A stretch of DNA of 49,012 bases from Microbacteriaceae bacterium X2B (GTDB lineage: Bacteria; Actinomycetota; Actinomycetes; Actinomycetales; Microbacteriaceae): NCBI GenBank assembly GCA_005502445.1, contig SCPB01000016.1:1-49012 (forward strand), given 5' to 3'. Below, piece by piece: positions 41,321 to 49,012 of the stretch. Within the stretch, counting starts at the first letter, position 1, and every line of letters starts with the position of its first letter. Made by a program: the position numbers and the translations under genes. The notes below the pieces were generated by a model. The model had not been told where the DNA came from and did not search any database. It was given only the letters and a program-made list of their open reading frames with translations.

Positions 41321-42370
41321 GTGCGAATCCTCAGCGTCGTCGGCGCCCGCCCCCAGTTCGTGAAGCTCGCCCCGATCGCCCGTGCAGCCGCCCAGGCCGG
41401 CGTCGAGCACGTCATCGTGCACACCGGCCAGCACTACGACCCGATCATGAGCGACGTCTTCTTCGACGACCTCGGCATCCCCTCCCCCGACGTTCACCTC
41501 GGCATCGGCTCCGGCAGCCACGGCCACCAGACGGGCGCCATGATGGGCCCGCTCGAAGACGCCTTCCTCACGCAGAAGCCCGACTGGGTGCTCGTCTACG
41601 GCGACACCAACTCGACGCTCGCGGCGGCGGTCGCGGCGGTGAAGATCCACGTGCCGCTCGCCCACCTCGAGGCGGGGCTGCGCTCGTTCAACCGCCGCAT
41701 GCCCGAAGAGCACAACCGCGTGCTCACCGACCACGCCGCCGACCTCTGCCTCGCCCCCACCGAGCAGGCGATGAGCCACCTCGCCTCGGAGGGCCTCGCC
41801 GACCGCTCGGTGCTCGTCGGCGACGTCATGACCGACGTGCTCTTCCAGGTGCGGGACGCCGCCGCCGACCGCGGCCCATCACCGATCGCGCATGCGCCGG
41901 GCTCGTACTCGATCGCGACGATCCACCGCGCGGAGACCACCGACGACCGCGAGCGACTGGCGACGGTGCTGGATGCCCTCCGCTCGCTCGACCACCCGGT
42001 CGTGCTGCTCGCCCACCCCCGGCTGGTCGCCCGCGCCGCCGAGTTCGGCCTCGCGCTCGACGGCGGGTCGCTCGAATCGCGCGCGCCGCTCGCCTACCCC
42101 GACCTCGTCACCGCCGTGCAGAGAAGCCGCGGCGTGATCACCGACTCGGGCGGGCTGCAGAAGGAGGCCTTCCTGCTGCGAGTGCCGTGCACCACCGTGC
42201 GCACCGAGACGGAGTGGGTCGAGACCGTCGCGCTCGGCTGGAACGTGCTCGCGCTGACGGGCGAAGAGATCCGCGCCGCGGCGCAGCGGCCGAAGCCCGC
42301 CGCGACCGACCAGGCGCCCTACGGCGACGGCTTCGCCGCTGGTCGAGTCATCGAGGCGCTGCGGGGCTGA
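41321..42370 (+). CDS. wecB: UDP-N-acetylglucosamine 2-epimerase (non-hydrolysing)
   Basis: A 349-aa cytoplasmic enzyme that interconverts UDP-GlcNAc and UDP-ManNAc. It has VVGARPQFVKLAPI, HTGQHYDPIMSD, YGDTNSTLAAA, HLEAGLRSFNRRMPEEHNRVLTDH, IHRAETTDD and ITDSGGLQKEAFLL, all standard for the family. The HLEAGLRSF form distinguishes it from the CapG copy at 24210-25364. GTG start, possibly leaderless. It is the only plus-strand gene in the 34.7-49 kb region and is embedded among glycosyltransferases, so it likely supplies a ManNAc-derived sugar to that glycan (inference). Confidence 0.93.
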   Translation: MRILSVVGARPQFVKLAPIARAAAQAGVEHVIVHTGQHYDPIMSDVFFDDLGIPSPDVHLGIGSGSHGHQTGAMMGPLEDAFLTQKPDWVLVYGDTNSTLAAAVAAVKIHVPLAHLEAGLRSFNRRMPEEHNRVLTDHAADLCLAPTEQAMSHLASEGLADRSVLVGDVMTDVLFQVRDAAADRGPSPIAHAPGSYSIATIHRAETTDDRERLATVLDALRSLDHPVVLLAHPRLVARAAEFGLALDGGSLESRAPLAYPDLVTAVQRSRGVITDSGGLQKEAFLLRVPCTTVRTETEWVETVALGWNVLALTGEEIRAAAQRPKPAATDQAPYGDGFAAGRVIEALRG

Positions 42371-42385
42371 CCGGACGCGCCGGGG

Positions 42386-42405
42386 TCACCGACCCCGGTC
42401 GGTGA
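42386..42405. terminator. Palindrome between converging wecB and tandem GT gene
   Basis: Perfect 9-bp arms TCACCGACC (42386-42394) and GGTCGGTGA (42397-42405) begin 15 bases past the wecB stop and cover the last codons of the converging glycosyltransferase gene. It probably terminates wecB transcription. Confidence 0.55.
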
Positions 42406-44653
42406 GGGTCCCGATGGCTCGAGCCCACTGCTCGACCTCGCCCTCCGACGACAGGGGGTGCGCCGCACGGTCGGCCGCACGCTTCCACTCGTCCACGGTG
42501 CCGGCCTCGAGCTCATCGAGCACCCTCTGAAGCGCCGCCGCCGTGAAGTCCGCCGTCACCGCTCCGAGGCTGTGGCCGGAGACGATCGCCGCCATCTCCG
42601 GCGAGGGGCCCGTGATGATGCCGAGTCGAGCCTGGACGAAGTCGAAGAGCTTGTTCGGCAAGGCCCAGAGGTAGTTGAAGTTCACGGGAGGAAGGACGAA
42701 CACACCGACGTCGTAGGCGCTCAAGGTCTCGATGAGTTCGTCATAAGGAACCGGATCGTGCAGAGTGCACCGCGAGGAGGCGGAGCAGCGGCGGCGCAGC
42801 TCGTCCATGTACCGCGGGTCGTTGCGGGTCAGATAGAGGTCGAGGGTCACCTCCGCCGTCGAGGATTCGACGGCGTCGATCATGCGGTGGATCCCGCGGT
42901 TGGCGAGCCCGGCGCCGCTGTGCACGAGTCGGATCGGGGATCCGGTCGACCTCGGGGGCAGGTCGATGAAGGGCGAGGCGTTCGTCACGACCGAGGCGGG
43001 CAGACCGAACTCGTCGCGGTACGCGCGGGCGAGACCGCCCGAGACCGTCGTGACGCTCGCGGCCTGGCTCACGAACCGGCGGACCATCCACCGCACGAAT
43101 GGCGCCAACGCGATGCGCCACCGCCGCAGCTCCTCGCGCTGGCGAGGTGCGTACTCGTGAAGATCCGCGTGCAGTCGGCTGCCCGGTACGGCCTCCAGCG
43201 CGACACCCGCCGCCTCGACATCGTTCGCCAGAGCCACCTCGAATCGTCGGCCGCGCAGCGCATCGCGGGCGGCGGCGATGGCCGCATTGCCCCAGTAGGC
43301 GCCCGCGTAGTCCCGCATCAGCACTCGCGCCTTCGGGTACCGGTAGATGGGGTGACGGGCGGGGATCTCGATGTGGTCGACGACTCCCGTCGGCGGCGGG
43401 CCGTAGCCGACGGTCGTCACGGCGTACTCGTCGCGGAACCGCGCGATCTGCTTGAGCACGCGCGCATCTGACACCAGCGTCGAGAACGAGACGATGAGCA
43501 GTCGAGGGCGATTCGTGCGGGGCCCTCCCAGAATCCGTGCGAGGGCATCGCGCCACGGGCCGACGGCCTCCTCGGCGGAGAGGGCGCGCGCGGACGCGTG
43601 CACGGCGCGCTTCCACTCGTCGACCCGCGCAGGAGCGAGCGCGTCGAGCACGGCGCGGAGAGCCTCGGCGGTGAAGGCGCCGGCGACGGCGCCCATCCCC
43701 CGCTCGGTGACGATCGCCGCCATCTCGGGGGACGGACCGACGACGATGCCCAGGCGGGCCTGCACGAAGTCGAACAGCTTGTTCGGCAGCGCGTTGGCGT
43801 TGTTGAAGTTCACCGGCGGCAGGAAGTGCACGCCGACGTCGTACCGGCGCAGCGTCGCCCCGAGCTCGGCGTATGGCACGGGGTCGTGCAGCGTGACGCG
43901 GGTCGAGTCGGCGACCCGCGCGCGGATGCTGTCGAGGTAGGCGGGGTCGTTCGGCGTGAGGTACAGATCGAGCGTCAGCGCCGCGCTCGACGACTCGACC
44001 GCGGTGATGATCTCGTCGATGCCGCGATCGGCGAGGCACGCCCCGCTGTGCACGAGGCGGATCGTCGGCCCCGTCGGCGTCGGCTCGCACTCGGCGTAGG
44101 GCGCGGCGTTCGTCACGACGGTCGGCGTGAACCCGAACCGTGCGGCGTACTCGCGGGCGATGCGCTGGCCCACGGTCGAATGCGAGCCCGCGCGGGCGAC
44201 GAAGGTGCGCACCTGCCACGTGACGAACGGCTGGACGAAGATGCGCCAGCGGGGCACGTCCTCCTTCTGCCGCGGCGCGTACTCGTGCAGGTCGGAGTGG
44301 AGGCGCTCGCCCGGCACGATCTCGAGGGCGAGGCCCGCCGCCTCGACGTCGTTGGCGAGAACGGCGTCGGCCGCGACGTCGCTCAGAGCCCGCCGCGCGA
44401 ACGCGATCGCCGGGTTGCTCCAATAGGCGCGGCGGTACTGCTTGAGGATGAGCGGGATGCGGGGCCAGCGCCACAGGGGCAGCTCGTCGGGAATGGCGAT
44501 GTGCCGGGCCGCGCCGTCGGGCGCCGGGCCGTACCCGATCGTGGCGACCGCGTACCGGTCTCGGAAGAGCGCGATCTGCTTGAGCACGCGCGCGTCACCG
44601 ACGAGACGCGAGAAGGAGATGATGAGCAGGCGGGGAGTCTCTTTGAGCGTCAT
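42386..44653 (-). CDS. Tandem two-domain glycosyltransferase (internal duplication)
   Basis: A 755-aa protein made of two homologous GT-B glycosyltransferase units, about residues 1-378 and 382-755. Each repeats the same landmarks: FS-x-LV-x-DARVLKQIA near its start, a GYGP turn, LANDVEAAG, DLHEYAPRQ, RLVHSGA, LHDPVPY and LPNKLFDFVQARLGI followed by GPSPEMAAIV. Both units look intact, so it may add two sugars or build a disaccharide repeat. A single-unit homologue lies immediately upstream (44650-45816) and overlaps by ATGA. It is the last gene of a five-gene operon. Sugar donors are unknown. Confidence 0.87.
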   Translation of the reverse strand: MTLKETPRLLIISFSRLVGDARVLKQIALFRDRYAVATIGYGPAPDGAARHIAIPDELPLWRWPRIPLILKQYRRAYWSNPAIAFARRALSDVAADAVLANDVEAAGLALEIVPGERLHSDLHEYAPRQKEDVPRWRIFVQPFVTWQVRTFVARAGSHSTVGQRIAREYAARFGFTPTVVTNAAPYAECEPTPTGPTIRLVHSGACLADRGIDEIITAVESSSAALTLDLYLTPNDPAYLDSIRARVADSTRVTLHDPVPYAELGATLRRYDVGVHFLPPVNFNNANALPNKLFDFVQARLGIVVGPSPEMAAIVTERGMGAVAGAFTAEALRAVLDALAPARVDEWKRAVHASARALSAEEAVGPWRDALARILGGPRTNRPRLLIVSFSTLVSDARVLKQIARFRDEYAVTTVGYGPPPTGVVDHIEIPARHPIYRYPKARVLMRDYAGAYWGNAAIAAARDALRGRRFEVALANDVEAAGVALEAVPGSRLHADLHEYAPRQREELRRWRIALAPFVRWMVRRFVSQAASVTTVSGGLARAYRDEFGLPASVVTNASPFIDLPPRSTGSPIRLVHSGAGLANRGIHRMIDAVESSTAEVTLDLYLTRNDPRYMDELRRRCSASSRCTLHDPVPYDELIETLSAYDVGVFVLPPVNFNYLWALPNKLFDFVQARLGIITGPSPEMAAIVSGHSLGAVTADFTAAALQRVLDELEAGTVDEWKRAADRAAHPLSSEGEVEQWARAIGTLTDRGR

Positions 44654-45816
44654 TGGTGGCCCACGCCGACCATCCGGACGATCGCAGCTCGCCACGCCCC
44701 GATCGCCTCTTCCGCAGACAGCTCGCGTGCAACCCGATGAGCCTCGTTCTTGAGCGATCGCACGGTGTCGGGAGTGAGAGCGTCGAGCGCTGCGGTGAGA
44801 TTCTCCGCCCCGAACCCGTCAGCCACGATGCCGAAGCCGTACTCGTGCGCATAGCGAGCCATCTCGGGTGAGGGGCCGACGATCACTCCGAGCCTCGCCT
44901 GAACGTAATCGAAGATCTTATTGGGCAGGGCCCACACGTTGTTGATCGTCACGGGAGGCAGAACGTGGATGCCGACGTCGAACTCGTTCAGCCTCGCGAT
45001 CAGCTCGGGGTACGGAACCGGGTCGTGGATCGTCACGGTCTTCAGGCCCTCGGCGAGCGAGCGGAGCTCGGCGAGATGGCTCGGACTGTTCGGCATGAGG
45101 AAGAGGTCGAGGGTCACCGGAGATCGCGAATCCTCGACGGCTTGGATCAGTTCCGCGAGCCCGCGGTTGCGCAAGCAGGCACCGCTGTGCACCAGACGAA
45201 TGACATTGCCGACGGGCCCGGGCGGGATGTCGGCGAATGGTGCCGCATTCACCACCACACCCGGACGCACTCCGCTCAATCGCTCGTACTGCTCCGCGAT
45301 GAGCTCGCCGACCGTCGTCGCCGACCGCGCGCGACGCAGAGAGCGCCGAGCCACGTCCTCGAACAACGGTTGCATGTGCCGACGCCATCCGGCGACGTCG
45401 TCGTGCAGTCGCGGCGTGTACTCGTGGAGGTCGATGTGATGGCCGCGGGTCGACGGGATCGAGAGTCCCACCGATGCCGCGTCGAGGTCATTGATGATCA
45501 CGGCGTCGAACCTTCTGCGTCGCAGCGCCCGGCGAACCCAAGCGATCCCCGGTGCGCGGTGCAGCGCCAGACGCCCGAGGCGCAGCACGAGCAGCTTGGG
45601 TGAGAGCGGATAGATGCCCAGTTCGTCGGGGATGCGCACGTGCTCGACGACGCCCTCCGAGGCGGGCCCGTACCCGCACGTGACGACGTCGCCGTACTCG
45701 CGCGCGAGCGCGATCTGCTTGAGCACCCGCGCATCGGTCGCGATCGGCGAGAAGGACAGAATGAGGATCGTCGGTCGCGCGGGCACCGATCCATTCTCGC
45801 GCAGTGCTGACGTCAC
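44650..45816 (-). CDS. Single-domain glycosyltransferase, homologue of the tandem enzyme
   Basis: A 388-aa GT-B glycosyltransferase homologous to each half of the downstream tandem protein: FSPIATDARVLKQIAL, CGYGPASEG, INDLDAASVG, DLHEYTPRL, RLVHSGACLRNRG, IHDPVPYPELI, ALPNKIFDYVQARLG and GPSPEMARY. GTG start inside the stop of the upstream glycosyltransferase gene (GTGA). Codon use looks slightly less GC-rich than in the tandem gene, suggesting separate divergence. It is the probable ancestor-like member of the three-domain set. Confidence 0.87.
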   Translation of the reverse strand: MTSALRENGSVPARPTILILSFSPIATDARVLKQIALAREYGDVVTCGYGPASEGVVEHVRIPDELGIYPLSPKLLVLRLGRLALHRAPGIAWVRRALRRRRFDAVIINDLDAASVGLSIPSTRGHHIDLHEYTPRLHDDVAGWRRHMQPLFEDVARRSLRRARSATTVGELIAEQYERLSGVRPGVVVNAAPFADIPPGPVGNVIRLVHSGACLRNRGLAELIQAVEDSRSPVTLDLFLMPNSPSHLAELRSLAEGLKTVTIHDPVPYPELIARLNEFDVGIHVLPPVTINNVWALPNKIFDYVQARLGVIVGPSPEMARYAHEYGFGIVADGFGAENLTAALDALTPDTVRSLKNEAHRVARELSAEEAIGAWRAAIVRMVGVGHQ

Positions 45817-47009
45817 GCGGTGCCTTCGGAGTCCGATGCGAGCCCCAGTGCCTCGGCGATCACCGCGGCCGCCCGTCGCCCGTCGTGCACCTCGGAGGCA
45901 AAACGCGGGCCCTCGGTCGCGAGCGCGAGCGCTCCGGCGGGGTCGGCGGCCATTCGCCGGAGGAGATCGGCGAGCTCGCTCGGGCGGGCGGAGAGGATGG
46001 GAAGTGCGGCGCCGGTCGCGTCGCTCACCCGGTCACGCACCCGGTCGTCGACGTCACCGATGACGATGCGGCCGGCGGCGAGCGCCTCGACGGCCGCGAC
46101 GCCATAGCTGCCCAGGCGGAACTGGTCGAGCACGACGTCCGCCTGCCGGTACAGCGCCGGCATCTGGGAATGCGCTACGCCCTCGATACGGCGGTACTCG
46201 ATCACGCCCTCCGCGGCGAGCTCCCGCAGCGCGGGCTCGATGAGCGCGGTCCCCTTGACGACTCCGCGGCTGGGTGCGTGAACGACCCGCGGTCGACCGC
46301 CGTGCGCGAGGGGCGGTGCGCTCGCCGCCCAGGATGCGCCGTCGACGACGAGCGGCAGCCACGCCGCGCTCGGCACGTCGTCGAGCAGGTCGGGCGTCGA
46401 GACGAGCGACGGCAGGTCGCTCTCGGCGGCGCGGGCGCGGTTGGTCGCCGAGGAGGTGCGCAGCGCCGAGACCGACGCCCACGACGGATCCGCGTAGGGC
46501 GACAGCGGATGCTGCGCGGCATGCCGATCGGGATCGCGCACGTCGCTGCCGTGCCAGACGAGGGCGATGCCGACGCCCCGGTCGCGCAGCCAGCTCAGCT
46601 CGCGCTCGATGTCGCCGCGCACCCCGCCGGCGAGGATCGGCCTCCCGCTCTCGATCAGCACGTGGGTGACCTGGGCGGCGATCGCCGCCCGATGCGCCGA
46701 CTGCCAGCGTCGCGACCAGGCGAAGACGGGCGGGGGCACAGCGAAACCCGACGCGTGCCGGAACACCTCGTCGCGGGCGACGACGAACGACTCGGCGGCC
46801 GCTCCGGGAACGTGCGCGGCGACCGCTCGAGCCCACGCCCCGCCCTGACCCGCCGAGTTCTCGGGGCCGACCAGCAGCCGCACTCGCGCGCCGCCGGGCA
46901 GGGTCACCGTCGCGAGGGGGGCTGCCGGGTCGAACGAGCGGCCCGGAGGGAGCATCCGTGCCATCAGCGGGTCGGGTACCAGCCGCGAGATCGCGCCCAG
47001 CGCGCTCAC
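45813..47009 (-). CDS. Glycosyltransferase (GT1/GT4-like), cassette copy B
   Basis: A 398-aa paralogue of 38988-40187. Matching landmarks are THVLIESGRPILAGGV, LVWHGSDVRDPDRH, VHAPSRGVVKGTALIEP, YRRIEGVAHSQMPALYRQADVVLDQ and GSYGVAAVEALAAGRIV. The N-terminal third is more diverged than the C-terminal donor-binding half, as expected for enzymes that share a donor but differ in acceptor (inference). GTG start in the stop codon of the GT2 gene upstream, and its own stop overlaps the next gene by GTGA. Confidence 0.8.
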   Translation of the reverse strand: MSALGAISRLVPDPLMARMLPPGRSFDPAAPLATVTLPGGARVRLLVGPENSAGQGGAWARAVAAHVPGAAAESFVVARDEVFRHASGFAVPPPVFAWSRRWQSAHRAAIAAQVTHVLIESGRPILAGGVRGDIERELSWLRDRGVGIALVWHGSDVRDPDRHAAQHPLSPYADPSWASVSALRTSSATNRARAAESDLPSLVSTPDLLDDVPSAAWLPLVVDGASWAASAPPLAHGGRPRVVHAPSRGVVKGTALIEPALRELAAEGVIEYRRIEGVAHSQMPALYRQADVVLDQFRLGSYGVAAVEALAAGRIVIGDVDDRVRDRVSDATGAALPILSARPSELADLLRRMAADPAGALALATEGPRFASEVHDGRRAAAVIAEALGLASDSEGTA

Positions 47010-48106
47010 CCGGCCCCCCAGCGGTCGAAACGGTAGAGCAGGAAGCGCCGCAGGGTTCCCTCGCGATCGAGTGCGCGCGTCAGGTCGGCGGGAAGCACGC
47101 GCTCACGCCACGCGGCGCGGTCCGCGAGCTCGACCGCGTTCAGGATGTCGGTGAGACCGCTATCGGCTGCCACGACGGTCTCGAGAATGCGCCGCTCCGC
47201 GCGCGCGAATGGCTCGAGAGCTCGCGGAGCCAGGGCGAGAACCGCGCGCGTCACCGAGACGACGGACTCCAGATCGTCCGGCGCCCAGTGACCGCCGTCG
47301 CGCCGAGCCCGTAGTGCCCCGAGAACGTGGATGCGCAGAAGCTTCACCCCGAGGGAGTGGCGCGTCGCAGGCGCGAGTGCCACCACCCAGTCCGCTTCGA
47401 GCAGGCGGCGCAACGGCTCCATGGCCACGTGCGCCGAGTGCGCGGCGAGGGTGATGCGATCGTCGGCATCGGCGCCGATGACATAAGCGGGGGCATCCAC
47501 CGGGAAGTCGATGCGCACCGGCTGCGCCCACAGCCAGGAGCTGAGCTCGAGATCCTCCCCCGAGACGAGCGATGTCGTGAACGGCTCGTCGCGACCGTCG
47601 AGCAGCGACCGGTGGATGAGCGCGAGCGGCGCCGTGCGGTAGAAGAGACGATCGCGCACGGGGTCGAGCCGTCGTCGGCGGCGCCACCGCACCAGCGGAT
47701 TGCGAAGCAGCTCGCCGTTCTGGTGCCGTAGCGGAACGATCAGCACGTCGGGATGCTCGCTCTCGACCTCGTCGAGGTAGGCGGCGATCGCGCCGGGTTC
47801 GAAGAAGTCGTCGGAGCCCATGACGGCGACGTACTCGGCGGTCGCCGCCGCGAGCCCCGCGTTGAGCGGGCCGGCGGGGCTGCGCACGCCGTCCGAGAAG
47901 GGCAGCAACCGGATCCGCTCTCGAGGCAGGCCCGCGAGAAGGTCGTCGATCGCGCCGACCTCGACCTCGTGGCAGACGACGGTCACCCGGAGCCGCGGCT
48001 CGGGAGCGACCCCGACGACCGAGGCGACGGCCCGCCGAATGGGTCGCTCGACCGTGTGCACGGGGATCACGACATCGAGCACCGGGGGAGACCGATGATC
48101 GATCAC
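47006..48106 (-). CDS. GT2 glycosyltransferase, cassette copy B
   Basis: A 366-aa GT-A family 2 glycosyltransferase, paralogous to 40184-41293: VVIPVHTVERPIRRAV, VTVVCHEVE, GPLNAGLAAATAEYV, MGSDDFFEPGA and TSLVSGEDLELSSWLW. GTG start at 48106 within the stop of the ABC exporter gene (GTGA). Earlier in-frame starts read through the exporter and were rejected. It stands directly before copy B of the GT1-like gene, the same order as in cassette A. Confidence 0.85.
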   Translation of the reverse strand: MIDHRSPPVLDVVIPVHTVERPIRRAVASVVGVAPEPRLRVTVVCHEVEVGAIDDLLAGLPRERIRLLPFSDGVRSPAGPLNAGLAAATAEYVAVMGSDDFFEPGAIAAYLDEVESEHPDVLIVPLRHQNGELLRNPLVRWRRRRRLDPVRDRLFYRTAPLALIHRSLLDGRDEPFTTSLVSGEDLELSSWLWAQPVRIDFPVDAPAYVIGADADDRITLAAHSAHVAMEPLRRLLEADWVVALAPATRHSLGVKLLRIHVLGALRARRDGGHWAPDDLESVVSVTRAVLALAPRALEPFARAERRILETVVAADSGLTDILNAVELADRAAWRERVLPADLTRALDREGTLRRFLLYRFDRWGAG

Positions 48107-49012
48107 GACGGCGAGATCCCCGCGAGCGCAGCCTGTGTCGCGAAGTCGGGCACCTGCGCCACGAGTTCGTCGAAGGTGCCCTGCGCGACGATGCGGCCGC
48201 CCGCCATGAAGCACACCTGGTCGTTGTCGCGGATCGTCGACAGTCGATGGGCGACGGCGACGACGGTCACCTCGCCGCGCAGCTCCCGGATCGCCGCGGC
48301 GACGTCGGACTCGGTCTTGTTGTCGAGCGCGCTCGTCGCCTCGTCGAGCACGAGCACGAGCGGATCGTCGAAGAGGGCCCGTGCGATGCCGAGCCGCTGC
48401 CGTTGCCCGCCCGAGAGGGCCATGCCCCGATCGCCCACGCGCGCATGGATGCCGCCGGGCCGCGCCGCGACGACATCCCACAGCTGCGCGCGTCGCAGCG
48501 CCTGCTCGACGCGGTGCTCATCGATCGGCCCCTCCCACGTGAGGGCGACGTTCTGCGCCACGGTGCCGTCGAAGAGCGCGACATCCTGCGGAACGTAGCC
48601 GACGCGCGCCCGCCACGCCGCGAGCACGTCGTCGAGTCGCTGCCCGTCGACCATCGCGACGCCCGCCGACGGCACGAGCAGACCGAGGATGAGGTCGACG
48701 AGCGTCGACTTGCCGGCGCCGGACGCGCCGACGAGGCCCAGCGTCGAGCCCATGGGAATCCGCAGCGACACGCCCTCCAGGGCAGGCACGTCCGAGCCGG
48801 GATACGTGAACGAGACGTCACGCAGCTCGAGCGCTCGCGGCTCGTGATCGAGCGGATCGTGACCGATCGACTCGGCGTGCGCGATGTAGTCGCGGGCCTG
48901 CTCGATGTCTTCGACGACCGCGTGCACCTGCGGCACGTTCGCGTGCGTCTGGGTGATGATCGACTGGAAGCCCGTCAGCGAGGGCACGAGCCGGAACCCC
49001 GCCACCCCGAAC
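48103..49012 (-). CDS. ABC exporter ATP-binding part, PglK-like flippase (5' end outside window)
   Basis: The C-terminal 302 residues of a fused ABC exporter; the reading frame is open to the window edge, so the N-terminal membrane domain is missing. The visible start (AGFRLVPSLTGFQSIITQ) is the end of the last membrane helices as in PglK/MsbA-type exporters. The nucleotide-binding domain has Walker A GASGAGKST, Q-loop YVPQDVALFDGT, signature LSGGQRQRLGIARAL, Walker B LVLVLDEATSALD and the H-loop VAHRLST. Linked by overlap to four glycosyltransferase genes, it probably flips the lipid-linked glycan they build, in place of a Wzx (inference). Confidence 0.88.
   Translation of the reverse strand, partial: FGVAGFRLVPSLTGFQSIITQTHANVPQVHAVVEDIEQARDYIAHAESIGHDPLDHEPRALELRDVSFTYPGSDVPALEGVSLRIPMGSTLGLVGASGAGKSTLVDLILGLLVPSAGVAMVDGQRLDDVLAAWRARVGYVPQDVALFDGTVAQNVALTWEGPIDEHRVEQALRRAQLWDVVAARPGGIHARVGDRGMALSGGQRQRLGIARALFDDPLVLVLDEATSALDNKTESDVAAAIRELRGEVTVVAVAHRLSTIRDNDQVCFMAGGRIVAQGTFDELVAQVPDFATQAALAGISPS

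Overview
The window is high-GC actinobacterial chromosome. The best fit is the family Microbacteriaceae (inference). The evidence is a WhiB2-type regulator next to a two-domain glycosyltransferase, DUF5719, DUF3499 and phosphomannomutase genes, the actinobacterial 'metallopeptidase-family' protein, several exported proteins with cell-wall-binding CWB2 repeats, a LytR-CpsA-Psr (LCP) ligase, and many GTG starts and four-base gene overlaps. No rRNA, tRNA, insertion sequence, integrase or CRISPR array was seen. No stretch above about 300 bases lacks a gene. The longest gaps are 17986-18225 (or 18147, depending on the flippase start) and 7058-7259.

Region 1 (1-11623) is the conserved mannose/WhiB block, almost all on the minus strand: manA, a CWB2-anchored beta-lactamase-fold hydrolase, galE, whiB2, a membrane-linked GT2 glycosyltransferase, DUF5719, DUF3499 and manB, with the metallopeptidase-like gene divergent from DUF3499. 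Region 2 (11740-17985, plus strand) holds an acyl-CoA dehydrogenase of the glutaryl-CoA dehydrogenase type, two overlapping paralogous O-antigen polymerase/ligase-like membrane proteins and an exported phytase-like esterase, closed by a perfect 20-bp-arm hairpin.

Region 3 (about 18148-34663) is a surface-polysaccharide locus. Plus strand: Wzx-type flippase, sugar aminotransferase, and a fused acyltransferase/3,4-ketoisomerase (a dTDP-3-amino-3,6-dideoxyhexose N-acyl route). Minus strand, in transcription order: galE, LCP ligase, WbpM-like 4,6-dehydratase, WbpL-like initiating phosphosugar transferase, WbpV-like 4-reductase, WbuB-like GT4, capE, capF, capG, and a polymerase-GT2 fusion. Together they predict an undecaprenol-linked repeat that starts with D-FucNAc or D-QuiNAc, then L-FucNAc, plus a 3-acylamino sugar. 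It would be flipped, polymerised and attached to peptidoglycan by the LCP enzyme. Base composition falls clearly in 18148-25360, suggesting replacement or acquisition of this serotype-like segment.

Region 4 (34731-38884) is a translationally coupled pair of exported CWB2 proteins: a lysozyme-like-domain protein and a trypsin-fold protease. Region 5 (38988-49012) is a second glycan locus: a GT2-GT1 gene pair present in two copies, a three-domain set of homologous glycosyltransferases (one single, one tandem fusion), a wecB UDP-GlcNAc 2-epimerase, and a PglK-like ABC exporter cut by the window edge. The last five minus-strand genes form one operon joined by four-base overlaps. This is the most novel-looking part of the window.
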